From positions 1,732,979 through 1,796,978 of the forward strand of contig NW_004955437.1 of assembly GCF_000276665.1 (NCBI RefSeq): a DNA stretch of 64,000 nucleotides, in the 5' to 3' direction. Under the pieces are notes generated by a model that saw only the letters and a program-made list of their open reading frames with translations, did no database searches and was not told where the DNA came from. Both the position numbers and the translations under genes were made by a program. Of this stretch, positions 49,225 through 61,452 are shown piece by piece. Position 1 is the stretch's first letter. Each line of letters begins with the position of its first letter. The DNA comes from Chinchilla lanigera. Its lineage: Eukaryota; Chordata; Mammalia; Rodentia; Chinchillidae.

Positions 49225-52200
49225 ATGACGACGCCGGCGAATGCCCAGAATGCCAGCAAAACGTGGGAACTCAGTCTGTACGAGCTGCACCGGACCCCGC
49301 AGGTGACGAGGACCCTCCCGTCCCGGCTTCCTCCATTCCCCGACGGCCGATCCGCAGACCCCACCGGAGGGCTTCTTGTCCGTTCTTTGCCCTATTCTGC
49401 CAACCCCGCCCATCTCCAGACTCCCTGGCCCTACCCTGGAGTCGCCTTAATCTTTCTGAAGCACTTCTACGTTTATCTCCTCCAATCCTCGAAACAGACC
49501 TGCCACAGAGGTAGACAGTGTACTTTATTTGAAAGATAGTAAACAGGTGCCCAAATCACCTTCTCGGCCCCTCAGTTCAGTGTGACAGGTCAGTGCGTAT
49601 AAGACGGCATGGAACTTCACGACATCCCGATCCCATACACATACACACACGCACACACACACACGCATACACGCTTCTGAGTCACTAGTGCGGTGGAGCC
49701 TCAGAATCTACATTTCTAACACACCCTAGGGGATTCAGAGCTGCTTATTACCAGGACCACACTTTTAAGAAATTTCATCTCCACACCTTATCTCTGTGCC
49801 CCACACCCCACCCTAGGCCTCTCACTAAACCTCACATTCTCCTGTTTCAAAGCTCCTTTTAGGTTTTGTTTTTTGTTTTTTGTTTTTTGTTTTTTGTTTT
49901 TTTTGGGGGGGGTTGTTTTTTTTTTCCGTTTTTTTTTTCCGTTACCAGGAGTTGAACTCATGACCTTGCGCTTGCCAGGCAGGCGCAGTGCCGCTGAGCT
50001 AAATCCCCAGCCCCTAAAGCGCCTCTTTTAGTGGCACCAAATCTTTCTGCTCCTCATTCTCTCCAAGTCAGTGGCCCCTCTAACTCAGTAGTAGTTGCTT
50101 TTTCCTCAAGTGGCCAATGTGGGGACCCGGGTTCTGCCATCTCACTATAGTATTTCTCAGAACTCCTCCCCCACTGAATCACTTATTTCTAAATCCCTTT
50201 CCCCCAACCACCTCCACCTTTCCCCTCCCTGATGCTCCAGGAAGCCATCATGGATGGTACGGAGATTGCGGTTTCCCCTCGATCGCTGCATTCGGAACTC
50301 ATGTGCCCCATCTGCCTGGACATGCTGAAGAACACTATGACCACCAAGGAGTGCCTCCACCGCTTCTGCTCCGACTGCATTGTCACAGCCCTGCGGAGCG
50401 GGTAATGGGAGGGACATACCTAGGACGGGGAGAAGGGACCTGGGGCTGGTGCCCTCTCACTGTTCCACTCTGGACTATTTGTCTCCTGCCCTAGGAACAA
50501 GGAGTGTCCCACCTGCCGGAAAAAACTGGTGTCTAAGAGGTCCCTCCGGCCAGACCCCAATTTTGATGCCCTGATCTCCAAGATCTATCCCAGCCGGGAG
50601 GAGTACGAGGCCCACCAAGACCGAGTGCTCATCCGCCTCAGCCGTCTGCACAACCAGCAGGCTCTGAGCTCCAGCATCGAGGAGGGGCTGCGGATGCAGG
50701 CCATGCACAGGTGTGGGGTCAGGAGGGGCTGCAGCCGGGCGGGCCGGGCGGGCCGGGCCCCTGGGTCAGACTCCTGGAACTGTCTGCTGTCTGCCACTTC
50801 TAAGGCTCAGCATCCCCAGAGCTAGCCACAGCCCAGTGGTTAGGCCTGGAAATCATGGCTGTAGTTGCAGCTTCTTAGGTAAACAGCCGGCATTGTTATT
50901 CTTAAGAAGAAAATAGCTGGCCCTCTTAACTCTGTACAGGTTAGAAGAGTAGAATGTCTTCGAGGGTAACCTCCAGTGGTGCTGGAGACTGAATCACTTC
51001 TAAGCCAGCATCTCTGTAATGTGTCCAGATGACCCGTGGTTCTTGTTAAAAATGCAGGTTTGATCCAGGAGGTGTAGAGTTGGGCCTGAGAGTATGCATT
51101 CTGTGAGCTTTCAGGGGATGCCTATAGAGCTGGCTCTTGGACCACACTTGGAGGGAGAGAACCCATGATCTCAAGCAAGTTTCTCACCTCTCTAAGCCTC
51201 TTTCCTCAGCCACAAATAAAATAAGCGATGAACGTTAGGGTGCTTGGCACATCATGAGGTGTCATCATTCAGATCGTGCCAATTTCTTCCTTCTCTGAAG
51301 TTCCCAGTCTCAGCCCTCCTCCGTGGTACTTTCTAACTTGAGCCTCTTGCTTCTACAGGGCCCAGCGCGTGAGGCGGCCGATGCCCGGGTCAGATCAGAC
51401 TACGACGCTGAGCGGGGGAGAAGGAGAGGCCGGGGAGGGAGAAGGGGATGGCGAGGATGTCAGCTCCGATTCGGCTCCTGACTCGGCCCCTGGCCCTGCT
51501 CCTAAGCGGCCCCGTGGAGGGGGCGCAGGGGGCAGCAGTGTAGGGACTGGGGGAGGTGGGACTGGTGGCGTGGGTGGGGGTGCTGGTTCTGAAGACTCTG
51601 GTGACCGGGGAGGCACCATGGGAGGGGGAACCCTGGGCCCCCCAAGCCCTCCTGGGGCCCCCAGCCCCCCGGAGCCAGGTGGAGAAATTGAGCTGGTGTT
51701 CCGGCCCCACCCCCTGCTCGTGGAGAAGGGCGAATACTGCCAGACTAGGTGAGAGCCCGTCTTTGCCCAGACCGCTGAAAAAGCAAAGCGCACAGATTTC
51801 CAAAGAAGTGGGCTTCGCCAAACCCCAGAAGCCCTTCTAGAAAGCCCCCTCCCCCGTCCCTTCCCCATGTGAGGCCTCACGTTCCCGCCCCCAGGTACGT
51901 GAAGACCACTGGAAATGCCACCGTGGACCACCTCTCCAAGTACTTGGCCCTGCGCATTGCCCTCGAGCGGAGGCAACAGCAAGAGGCGGGCGAGCCCGGA
52001 GGGCCCGGCGGGGGTGCCTCTGACACTGGGGGGCCTGACGGGGGCAGTGGGGAGGGCGCGGGTGCCGGAGGAGGCGACGGCCCGGAGGAGCCGGCTCTGC
52101 CCAGCCTGGAGGGCGTCAGCGAGAAGCAGTACACCATCTACATCGCCCCCGGAGGTGGCGCGTTCACGGTGAGCTCCTCGAGGGCCCTGGGAGATGGGGA

Positions 52201-52522
52201 CAGGAGGCAAGGGGCCTGGGGCCACCCCAACCTGAGCCTGTCCCCAGCTCAACAGCCCTGGCCCTCCCTCTGCTGGGTCCTCTCTGCCTTCGCTCATGGG
52301 TCCCTGCTGTGCTCACCCCGTTATTATTCCCTTTGCTTTCCTCCCCCCTTGGTCATTTTTTTCTCACTCACTTCCTTTTCCGCGTCCGACTTTCTCCCGC
52401 CTCTCCCACCCCACCCGCAGACGCTGAATGGCTCGCTGACCCTGGAGCTGGTGAACGAGAAGTTCTGGAAGGTGTCCCGGCCGCTCGAGCTCTGCTATGC
52501 CCCCACTAAGGATCCAAAGTAA
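49225..52522 (+). CDS. RING1: Polycomb RING finger E3 ubiquitin ligase RING1 (RING1A)
   Basis: RING1 is a catalytic subunit of PRC1 that monoubiquitinates histone H2A at lysine 119 to maintain gene silencing. Coding exons: 49225-49302, 50241-50401, 50495-50710, 51359-51748, 51895-52168 and 52421-52522. They total 1221 nt (406 aa, the same as human). The N-terminus is [20 protein letters not shown]. The C3HC4 RING finger runs from [20 protein letters not shown] through FCSDC to CPTCRKKL (residues 48-88 approximately). A Gly/Ser/Pro-rich low-complexity linker with the basic PKRPRGG nuclear signal follows. The C-terminal ubiquitin-like RAWUL domain ([12 protein letters not shown] to [12 protein letters not shown]) binds CBX and RYBP proteins. 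All splice sites are GT-AG. The frame is intact. Confidence 0.97.
49639..49673. repeat. (CA)n microsatellite in RING1 intron
   Basis: Interrupted CA dinucleotides, about 35 bases. Confidence 0.85.
49863..50015 (-). repeat. ID-like SINE with long T-rich tail in RING1 intron
   Basis: The reverse-oriented body (minus strand ggggctggggatttagctc) carries a tail of repeated TTTTTTG units on the plus strand. Similar flanks (aaagctccttttag and aaagcgcctcttttag) look like a diverged target-site duplication. Confidence 0.9.
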
Positions 52523-52870
52523 CCCCACCGGGGGCAGCCGGACGATGGGGACCGTGGGGTGTCCCTGTGTCCTGGCCCACCACCCCAGCTCCTTCATCTC
52601 CCAGTGCCCCAGACCTGCCCGCCAGCAAGAGGACTCAGTTGAGGATGAGTGGCTTTTATACAAAGTATCTATATCAGATTCTTCTATATTGTACAGAGCA
52701 GGGCACGCGCCCCCGCCTGCCACCTTTTCTATCGCCGCCCAACCGCCATCCAGCCCAGGCGAGGAGGGAGGTGAAGAACGCTCCCTCACGCCTTCCTGCC
52801 AACAACAAATTCGCTTTTTGCTCCTCTTTGAAACCTGCAGTTCTGTGTGTGTTTGTCAAGGGTGTGCAAG
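52523..52870 (+). other. RING1 3' UTR
   Basis: The UTR contains the AT-rich segment atacaaagtatctatatcag and ends near a T-rich downstream element. I find no AATAAA or ATTAAA here. The best-placed hexamer is aacaaa in ccaacaacaaattcgc (about 52799-52814), so cleavage near 52830-52870 is a guess. Confidence 0.5.
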
Positions 52871-53199
52871 AAGAAAGATCGGGGAGGGAGGCCTAGAAAT
52901 CAGACTCAGCCTTGGAAATCGGGAGGAGGAAATAGCCAAGGCCATTCACCAAACGGAAGCCCCATTGTTCTGATCCTCCAAGTTGGAGAATATGTACAAA
53001 GATAAGAGATTATCTGTGACGCAGGAATAGAGGACAAGGAGTGGAGAGGTGTGAAGTCAGGTGCCCAACTTGTCCCCTAAAAGCAGAGTTGCCCGGCCTG
53101 AAATCCAGCTCCCAGTGCCAGAGAGAAAGCCGAAAAAGGAGTCCGGAGTGTGGTGTTTGCAGGGAGCTGCTTCCTTGTCACCAGGAGAACCTGGTTTCT

Positions 53200-54240
53200 G
53201 GGGGGGGAAAGAAGAGGGCGGCAGGTGGGCGGGGCTTCAACCCCCCGCCCCAGCCCGGAATCTTGGCTCGCGAGAGGGGCAGGACTCCACCAGGGATCCC
53301 AGGAGCGGGTGAGGTCGCCGTTCTGACCTCTTCCAGGCAGCACAGGGGGAAAGGAGCCAGGTGCGGGTGGCGGGAGGAGCGCCCGGCCGCCAGGGCCTGA
53401 GTTCCGCGGTCGGGGCGGGGGCGGGAAGACCAAGCTGCCCACACACCCCGGGGGCGGCTGCACCCTCCACCCACCCCCTGCCCCTCACTTCCGGTTTCCG
53501 CTGTCCTGGGTGCTCGAGTCCAGCGCGCCTGGAGCGGGTGAAGCAGCTCGTCCTCACCGCTCTGCAGAGGGCGCCGCGCTGCGCACCCCCGTTAGACAAC
53601 AGCCACCCCCGGGCGGGGTCGCCTCCACCCCGCCTCTGCATCCTGAGTATCCAGGGGCGCGGCGCCCAGGATGCTGGGGCGCAGGCTGGTGGGCAGAGCT
53701 CCAAGGCAGAGGATCCGAGGGAGCAGCCCGGGGAGACACCGTGGCGAACCTCCCGAAAGCCCGGGATGAACACGGCTGTGGCTCCGGCTCCAGGGGCTAC
53801 TGGACACCCCAACAACACACACCCCGCCCCGCAGCCCCCCACCCCCGTCCCCACGTCAGCACCGCCCCTGTCTCCTGCGGGCGGCGTCCTGCGACTGCCT
53901 GCGTGAGTGTGAACTTCGCAGGCAGGGCTGTGTTTAGGTGGCCTCCCGGAGCACCTCCCCGGCTAAGCTCCCCGGAGCCCCAAGAACAAATACCTACGCC
54001 GGGAGAAGGGACACGGAGTCTGCGGCGCAGGGGTCCAGTTCTGTTCTGTCCAGGCCCACTGGGCGTCTCCTGCCGTCCTTAAGTCCGTCGCAGTCAAGCC
54101 TGCGTTCGGGCCAGGAGACTGCGCGAGGTGCAGAGGGGGTCCCCGCCAGAGGAAGGAGCCGGCTAAGCCTGCGGGGGGCAGCGGAGGGAGGCTGCGGTGC
54201 TGAGTCCCGGGCCTGGATCCTGCGTCCTCAGCTGTGAAAT
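53200..54240. other. Second orphan CpG-rich block
   Basis: High G+C and CpG content with GC boxes (gtcggggcggggg near 53411), without a recognisable exon or splice pattern. It may be the promoter of an unannotated RNA or a regulatory island; the limits are by eye. Confidence 0.45.
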
Positions 54241-54375
54241 GGGAGAATAAGGGGCTGGCGTAGGGGGTTAGTACAAGCACAGTAACATTCCTGACCTCCC
54301 AGCACCCCGCGTGGGTGCGGGACCCGCAGCATCAGCCCGACCAGGAACTTGTCCGAAACGCACCTTCTCTGCCTG

Positions 54376-54545
54376 GGGTGGCGGGGTGGCGCTGGCCTGT
54401 GACCCCAGCACTCTGGGCGGCTGAGGCAAGAGAACCACAAATGGAGCCAACGCTGGGCCACTTAGGGACCCGTCTCCAAATAAGAAAGCTGGGAGGATGA
54501 TGGAGTTCGGTCCAAAGGCCCTGGGTTCAATCCCCAGTGCTGGGG
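54376..54545 (+). repeat. Old 7SL-like plus tRNA-like composite SINE
   Basis: A diverged B1-type stretch (cctgtgaccccagcactctg, cggctgaggcaagag) is followed by a tRNA-like end (ggttcaatccccagtgctgg). Confidence 0.65.
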
Positions 54546-55351
54546 GTGGGGTGGGGGCATTCCGGGCCATCCCAGATGTGCGTGAGAAAGGGCATGAGGT
54601 CTCGGGAATTAACAATCGATGCTTCCGTGTGGGTCTGACTTCCGATGTGCACACAAGCCTGAGGACCGCTGCAGTCCCCGCGCCGAGGCTGCTTGGTTGG
54701 CTTTTATGGTGCTGGGGACGGGATCCAGAACCTCGCACATTCCCCCAGCACAGCACCAGTGTGTGAGGCCCCTGCGTGTAGGGGTCTCTACCCTGCACTG
54801 TCTCTACCCTGGACTGTGGGTGGCCGGAGCGGCAACGGAGGAAGAGACGGCTCTTTGGCCCTGGCGGGGGAGTTGTGGGGGAGCCTCTTTTTCTCTTTCC
54901 CTTCCCTTCCACCCCTCCCTTTCACCTCCTTCAGGCTTCTCAGTCCCCGAACCACTGCAGCTCCTGCGCTCGTACGAAGGGAGGGAGGACGTGGAGCCCA
55001 GGGATTCTGGACCCTGAGGAAAATATCCTCAGGAGCCCCTACCGAGGGGAGGCCTGAGTGTGAGCCCTGTCCCCGCCTGGCCGCCCTCAGTTCCTTGGGA
55101 AATGGCTCACGGGTCCCCCAGCGGCCCCAGGGAGAAGGCAGGAATCACTGTGCCTCCAGCCTCTTCTTGCGGGGGTGGGTCCAGGGTGGGGGCTTAGCCT
55201 CTGTGCTCTCACCTCCCTCTCTTTGGCTTCCAGCTCCCCATGGGGCTCTCACCTTAGTCGCACCCCCACCCTGGCCGGGCCGCAGAAACGGAGAAGGCAG
55301 GACAGCCCCCCAGCTCCTCCACCACCGTAGCACAGGAAAAGGCCAGGGGAA

Positions 55352-55495
55352 GCCGGGCGTGGTGGCGCATGCCTGTAATCCCAGCACTCAGGAGGCTGAG
55401 GCAGGAGGATCGTTGCAAGTTCGAGACCAGCCTGGGCTACAAAGTGAGCTCAAGGCCAGCCTGAACTGCATAGCGAGACGCTGTCTCAAAAAGAC

Positions 55496-55520
<25 letters not shown>
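55352..55520 (+). repeat. B1-type SINE with 15-nt target-site duplication
   Basis: A full-length young copy (gccgggcgtggtggcgcatg) with an A-rich tail. It is flanked by gaaaaggccagggga at 55336-55350 and 55521-55535. Confidence 0.95.
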
Positions 55521-55526
<6 letters not shown>

Positions 55527-55586
55527 GCCAGGGGAGGAGGAGGAAATGGAGACGGGAGGAAGAATTGCGGAAAGAAGAAAGGGGTT

Positions 55587-55690
55587 GGGCTGGGGATTTA
55601 GCTCAGCGGCAAAAGCGCCTGCCTGGCAAGTGCAAGGTCGTGAGTTCGGTTCCCGGTACCGGAGAAAAACCAAAAAAAAAAGAAGAAGAA
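55587..55690 (+). repeat. ID-like SINE
   Basis: Full tRNA-derived unit (gggctggggatttagctcag to ggttcccggtacc) with an A/GAA-rich tail. The flanks aaagaagaaaggggtt and aagaagaacggggtt suggest a target-site duplication. Confidence 0.9.
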
Positions 55691-56385
55691 GAAGAAGAAC
55701 GGGGTTTTCGAGATAAAACACAAGAAAAATCCTAGAAAAATTTAGATCCATCCGCAGAGGGGCCATTCTTTTCCTCTTCCATGCGCGCCTTATTTCCCCA
55801 GCGCTGCGGAGCTGCGCCCCAAGCGCTGCCCACTCTCCATCCCACTTCCAAAATGTTGCTTCACGTCCCCTTGGCAGGCTGGGAAACTGGCTTGAAATTC
55901 AGCCAGCTGTCCCCTCCCCTGCGCCCCACAGCGCAGCCGGGCACTGCGCCGGGAGCTGTCACCCCTCACCCCCAGGTTCCTGCAGGGGAGTAACGCTGCA
56001 GCCACAGCAGCTGCGCTGTTACCGTCGATGGTTCTCGGGTGGACTCGGTATACTTTTTGGAACTTGGCAACATCTCCGCTAAGATGTATCAGGTTGATAA
56101 CTGACACATGGGAGGAGGAACTACTTACCCGAGCGGTGAAAGGATCACTGAGAGATGGTGCGTGACGTGGCCCGGTCTTAGGCTTCCATCTCAATCTCCG
56201 GCCGTTTGAGCATCTCGTTCTGTCGTTTATCCTCAATAATCCTCCCAAGTCTGTCCGCTCTGCCCCTCTGTATCCTAGGCTCAGCCACCCCCGGGAACAC
56301 TCAGCTCTGTCGCGTGGCAGTAGCTGAAGAGGCTGGGAATGGCCTTCTCTCACCTGTGCTGCCCAAGTCAGGCTGAGTTTGTTGT

Positions 56386-56588
56386 TTTGTTTTTAGTACC
56401 GGGCATTGAACTCGGGCTTTGCACTGAGCCGCATGCTCAGTCCTTTTTATTTATTTATTTATTTTTTTTAATTTTGAGGCAGGGCCTCAATAAGTTGCTA
56501 AATTGCCCAGGCTGAGCTCCACTTTGCAATCCCCCGCCTCAGCTTCCCACAGCGCTGTGATGACAGGCGTGTGCCACCACGCTCCCTT
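56386..56588 (-). repeat. Old composite ID-like plus Alu/B1-like SINE
   Basis: Reverse orientation: a tRNA-like part (agtaccgggcattgaactcg) is followed by a diverged 7SL-like part (gaggcagggcctcaataag to gacaggcgtgtgccaccacg). Confidence 0.75.
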
Positions 56589-57412
56589 TAAAATGACTCT
56601 TTTTTAAATGCAGATCTGATAGTTTCAACCTCCCAGTTTAAACCCATTCAAAGGTTTGTCTCTCATCTTAGGTTACAGACTCCGTCCCTTACCCGGCCTC
56701 TCAGGACCCACGAGGCGTGGCTGTACCTCTCCAGCCTCGAGGCCTCACCCCTCTTTCCATGTGCTCCGGGTCCTGTCTGCCTCATGTTTTCTCCCGCAGA
56801 AACCTCTGGGATGCCTGGACCCACAGTCCGAAAGGCTCCTCCCCGTAGTCCTCTCTCTTTTCCTACTGCATCCCCAGGGAAGGTCCCTGCCCTTCTTTCG
56901 GAGTCTGAGTCCCACCTCGGAGCGCTCACAGAGGTGTGCTTTTCCCGGAGGCAGGAGGCACAGGGGCAGGTGAGGATTTCCAGGTGACTGACTGAGGTCA
57001 GCTTCCAGTAGATCCTACGCTCCGCGGGGGCAGGGACCACAACTGCAGATGCTCTTTGCCTTCTGTCCCTGACCCAGCCCTGGATGCCCACAGATACAGG
57101 CTGAAGGGATGCGTGGGCACCCAGCCAGGGGCAGCGGCTGCGTACTTCAGGATTTCAGAGGGGGTGAGTGGAGGCCACCATTCTATCTGGGCCCTGCTGC
57201 TCAGGAGCCTAGGTACTGCTCCCCTGTCACACTGCTCCCCTGTGTTTCCAGCACCCCAGCCCCCGGCCCCCTTCACCCTGTGAGACCCCCGTCTTCTGTA
57301 AAGACTCTGCGCCTTTCTCGTTCTGCTTTGTTGGCTTCAAAAACCAGTGTGGAATAAATGAACAAGAGCACAGAACTCAGGCCAGAAATTTCGTACCCAG
57401 TAATGACATTAA

Positions 57413-57650
57413 GCCGGGCGTGGTGGTGCATGCCTGTAATCCCAGCACTCAGGAGGCTGAGGCAGGAGGATCATTTTGAGTTTGAGGCCAGCTTGGGCTA
57501 CGTAGTGAGTTCAGAGCCAGCCTGAACTACAATAGCAAGACCCTGTTTCAAAAAACAAAAAACAGGGCCAGGGATTTGGGTTTTGCTGTGGTGCAGCGCT
57601 TGCTTGGCAAGCGTGAGGCCCTGAGTTTAATTCCTGGTACCCCCCAAAAG
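57413..57650 (+). repeat. B1-type SINE followed by ID-like SINE
   Basis: A young B1-type monomer (gccgggcgtggtggtgcatg, with a CAAAAAA tail) at 57413-57563 is directly followed by a tRNA-like copy (gggccagggatttggg to ttaattcctggtacc). Confidence 0.88.
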
Positions 57651-57780
57651 AAAACTCCAATAACTAAATGAAAAGTAGTGGTAGGACCCTTGGCAGGCTG
57701 TTAAACCACTCTGCAGTTAAGCTTTCTTATCTACAGACTGGAGAAAAACTTCAGAGTCAAGTAAACCAGAAGAATGTTTT

Positions 57781-57948
57781 ATTTTTTTATTTTTTTATTT
57801 TTTGGTCCTTTTCAGACAGGGTCTCGCTGTGCAGTTCAGGCTGGCCTTGAGCTCACTTTGTAGCCCAGGCTGGTCTCGAACTCACAACGATCCACCTGCC
57901 TCAGCCTCCCGAGTGCTGGGATTACAGGCATGTGCCACCACGCCCGGT
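57781..57948 (-). repeat. B1-type SINE with 13-nt target-site duplication
   Basis: A reverse-oriented full-length B1-type copy flanked by cagaagaatgttt at 57768-57780 and 57949-57961. Confidence 0.93.
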
Positions 57949-57961
57949 CAGAAGAATGTTT

Positions 57962-58150
57962 AAATCTAGCCATATGCAATAGTAATCTCAGGAGGCTGAG
58001 GCAAGAGAATTTCAAGTTAGAGGCCAGGCAGACCTTGTCTGAAAACAAACAGCAACATTTTTGTTTGTAAGGCTAGGAATGTAGCTCAGTGGTCGAGTGC
58101 TTGCCTAGCATACCTGAGGCCCTGGATTCAGGGCACCAGTGACACAAACA
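57962..58150 (+). repeat. B1-type fragment followed by ID-like SINE
   Basis: A short 7SL-like piece (ctcaggaggctgaggcaaga) at about 57985-58050 precedes a tRNA-like unit (atgtagctcagtggtcgag) at 58069-58145. Confidence 0.7.
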
Positions 58151-58167
58151 AAAAAGTCTAAAAGTTA

Positions 58168-58326
58168 GCCATGCATGGTGGCACATGCCTTTAAGTAATC
58201 CCAGCACTCAAGAGGCTGAGGCAGGAGGATCACTGCAAGTTTGATGCCAGCGTGGGCAACAAAGTGAGTTCAAGGCCAGCCTGAACTGCATAGCGAGACC
58301 CTGTCTCCAAAATAGACAAAAAAAAA
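58168..58326 (+). repeat. B1-type SINE with 10-nt target-site duplication
   Basis: A full-length copy flanked by tctaaaagtt at 58157-58166 and 58327-58336. Confidence 0.92.
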
Positions 58327-58620
58327 TCTAAAAGTTCTCTTGCCCTCATCAGCTGAGAATACTGGATAAAATATGAAAAAAATTAAGTATGTGCTTGCAT
58401 CTCAAAAGGAAAGTAAAGCCCCAGGGGCTAGAAAAAGAGGAAACTGAAAACTAGAGGATGAGCTGACTGAACGGAGCTGCAGTAACTCAGTGACTAACGG
58501 CTTGCGGTTTATCAGTCATCCAAGAACCCCAGGACAGAGACTGAGGCCTCAGTCCTGACAAGGTGGGGAAACTGGATGACAGACAGCTGGTGATGATTCA
58601 AAAAGAAATAGAAAAACAAG

Positions 58621-58790
58621 CCGGGAGTGTGGAGCACAGCTGTAATGCTAGTATCCAGGGACACGAGGATTGCTGAAAGTCTGAGGCCAGATGGGGTACA
58701 TGGTGAGGCCTTGTCTCAAAAAAAACAAGAAAGAAATAAAGAAAGGAGAAAAGGGAAGGAGAAGGATGGGAGGAAGGGAGGAGAAAAACT
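58621..58790 (+). repeat. Diverged B1-type SINE with purine-rich tail
   Basis: The 7SL-like skeleton is still visible (gccgggagtgtggagcacag, agcttgtctc-type end) and passes into a GGAAA/GGAGA-rich tail. Confidence 0.65.
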
Positions 58791-59092
58791 GAACAGACCT
58801 ATAATTCTAAAGGCTTGAATGGGAAGTTAGAAATGTGCAAACATGCAATGCCCAGATGGTTTTTCAGAAGTCTTCTGGTACTGGTTAAAGGAACTGTTTG
58901 TTTATTCACATAAACCACCCTACACATCAGGAAAAAGGGGCCAGTCATGCCTCTAAGGCTGAAAGTCCTAAATGAAATAATTAGCAAGCTCAGTCCAGCG
59001 GTGTATGTGTGTATACACACGTGTGTTAGGGGATGATGGTGCAGGGTTCATTCTAGGAATGCAGAGATAGTCTGCTTCAAAGAGTGAATGAA

Positions 59093-59177
59093 GACCAGGG
59101 ATATAGCTCTGCGGCACAGCGCCTGCCTGGCAAGTGAGAGGTCATGAGTTCGATTCTCAGTATCAAAAAAAAAAAAA
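59093..59177 (+). repeat. ID-like SINE
   Basis: tRNA-derived unit with atatagctctgcggcacagc, gagttcgattctc and an A tail. Confidence 0.88.
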
Positions 59178-59188
59178 GCAAACAAGAG

Positions 59189-59306
59189 ACGGGGCGTGGT
59201 GGCACATGCCTATAATTCCAGCACTAGGGAGGCTGAGACAGGAGGATTGCTGTGTGTTCATGGCCAGTCTGGGTTATATAGTGAGTTCAAGGCCAGCCTA
59301 AGCTAC
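59189..59306 (+). repeat. B1-type SINE, left part, split by an LTR element
   Basis: The copy runs from ggggcgtggtggcacatg to ggccagcctaagctac and stops abruptly. Its missing tail (ctacacagcaagaccctctc and A run) reappears at 61774-61803, on the other side of the LTR element. Confidence 0.85.
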
Positions 59307-61330
59307 TGTCTTTATTACTTTCCCCTGTTGCTGAGGCAAAATACCCAACAGGTTAAAGGCGGAGAAGTTTATTTTGGCTCACAGTTTGCAGAGCTTTCAG
59401 TCCATAATTGGTTGGCTCCAAGGTGGTGTGGCATAGCAGAGAGGCATTGCAAAAGAGAAACACTTCATTTCAGGCAAAAGATAGCAAAAGCAAGCAAGCA
59501 ACAAACTACAAGTAACTAGCAACAAGCCTCTTTCTGTCCCTTATATTGTACCCAGGCTACTGCCCTTAGAGCAGATAGCACTCACACCCTTAATCCTAGC
59601 ACCCTTAATCCTGGCATTACACTATGAATCAGTAATATGCATTAGATCCAGCCAACTCTGAAAAAGCCCCACCTATGACCACGTGAGGCTTCTGGGGGGA
59701 CATCAAGAAACAAACTGTAACATTCTACCGCTAGCCCCCCAAAGACTCATGCACATCCCTTTATATAAAAGGCATTTAGTCCATCTCTAAGAGTTGCCAA
59801 AGTCAGCAGTTTCAGCATTGCTGAAAAGCCTCAGGTCTCCTCTGAAATTTAAGGCAAACTCTTAGCTGCAAGCCCCTATACAAATGAAAGATAAATATTT
59901 CCAACATTCAATGTCACAACAGAAACATTACCATTCCAAAAGGTACAAATAGGGGGATATAAAGGAAGGGGACCAAAGCAAGTCCAAAATCCAACAGGGC
60001 AAGCATTAAGTTCTGTAGTTCCATATGCAGCATCCGAGGCAATCTGTGGCAAGATGTGAACTCCAAAGAGTTTGGGTGTCTCTGCCACTACAGCACTGCT
60101 GGTGGTTATAGCTCCCATAGCTTCTCACTTGAGCTGGCTCTGTTCCCTCCTTGCAGTTTTTCTCAAATGATCCACATTCCTGGCTTCTCCAAACTTTGGA
60201 GATCTCCACTGTATCTTTGTGCCCACTCGGGCACACTGCCTGGCCTTCTAGGCCTTCTTCTGCAATCTGGGTAGAAGCCCTCCTGACCCCACAACGCTTG
60301 CATTCTGCACACACCTAAAACTAGTGCCATGTGGATGATGCGAAGGTCTGCTGTCATCATGGATTAGTAGCCAGTCTTTCCTCTCTCTTAGTGGTAGAGG
60401 TCAAGTGCCTATGAACCAAATCTAGAGAAACAACTTCTTAGGCTGGTGCCATTCTGGAACATGATGTTAAAGTCTTACACTTTTGTAATTTTGAGGCTGC
60501 AAAGGGTGGAGTCCTGCTGCTTCTTATGATGTCCTCAGGCCCTGTGTTCTATTCTCCTATTCCTTCTCAGCAATTAAGATCTCATCTGCTCTATCTTTGC
60601 AGTTCACAGCTTGACTAGAGCTTCCTTTCTGGCCAAACCAACAACATTTTAAGTCATTCTCCTGGGTTCTTTGCTTTTGATTTCAACACAGACCTGGCTA
60701 AAAACCCCAACAGCAGCCATGCCATGCCATGTTTCAAGGCCTCAACATTAGAATGCCTTGAAATTTCTTCTGTCACATTCATTAGTCTATGACCCTTAAT
60801 CTTAGTCTCTGGACATGAGAAAAATGCAAACAAACTTTCTGCCAAAGCATAACACACATCATCTGGAGTCCAACAGCCAGTGCAGTCCTTCTTCCCAGCA
60901 GAAGAAGCCTCCTGAGCCTGAGGCTTTGCTGGCAGCATTCCTATCAGCCTACTGGTCTTCTGAGCTCTGACCAGAATCTCCCACCAAGTATAGCTGAAGG
61001 AGTTCCAGGGCTTCTTTTTCAACCAACACCTCCAAACTTTTCCAAATTCTTCCCACAAGCTATTGCCAAAGGCTCATAAACCACATGGCCAGGTCATGTT
61101 ACAGGGATGACCCCACTTCTCTGGTTCCAAATTCTGTCACAGTTACTTTTCTCATTGCTGAAACAAAATACCCAAAGCTAATGGGGGAAAGGGTTATTTG
61201 GCTCACAGTTCATAGATTTCTGCCCACAGTCAGCTGGCTGCAAGGCAGGGTGGCCTGGCAGAGGACATCACAGAGGAGACTCAGTCCACAGCAGCAAGAG
61301 ACAGCAAAAGCAAGCAATCAGCAACAGTAG

Positions 61331-61426
61331 CTTCTTTTTTTTGGTACCGGGAATCAAACTCAGGACCTTGCACTTGCCAGGCAGGCGCTGGTTCCACTGA
61401 GCTACATCCCCAGCCCAACAATAGCA
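61331..61426 (-). repeat. ID-like SINE nested in the right LTR
   Basis: A reverse tRNA-derived copy (ggtaccgggaatcaaactc to catccccagccc) interrupts the LTR. The flanks aacagtagcttcttt and aacaatagcagcttcttt are a diverged target-site duplication. Confidence 0.9.
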
Positions 61427-61452
61427 GCTTCTTTCTGCCCTTTTAACATTCT

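Noticed and set aside
48048..49413. Very long reading frames spanning the N run before RING1
   Set aside because: The frames are open only because N was translated as X; the real coding start of RING1 is at 49225 on the plus strand.
60654..61058. 134-residue minus-strand frame inside the LTR element
   Set aside because: The sense-strand frame of the internal region is open for this distance, but it shows no gag, protease, polymerase or envelope motif I recognise, and MaLR internal regions are normally noncoding relics.
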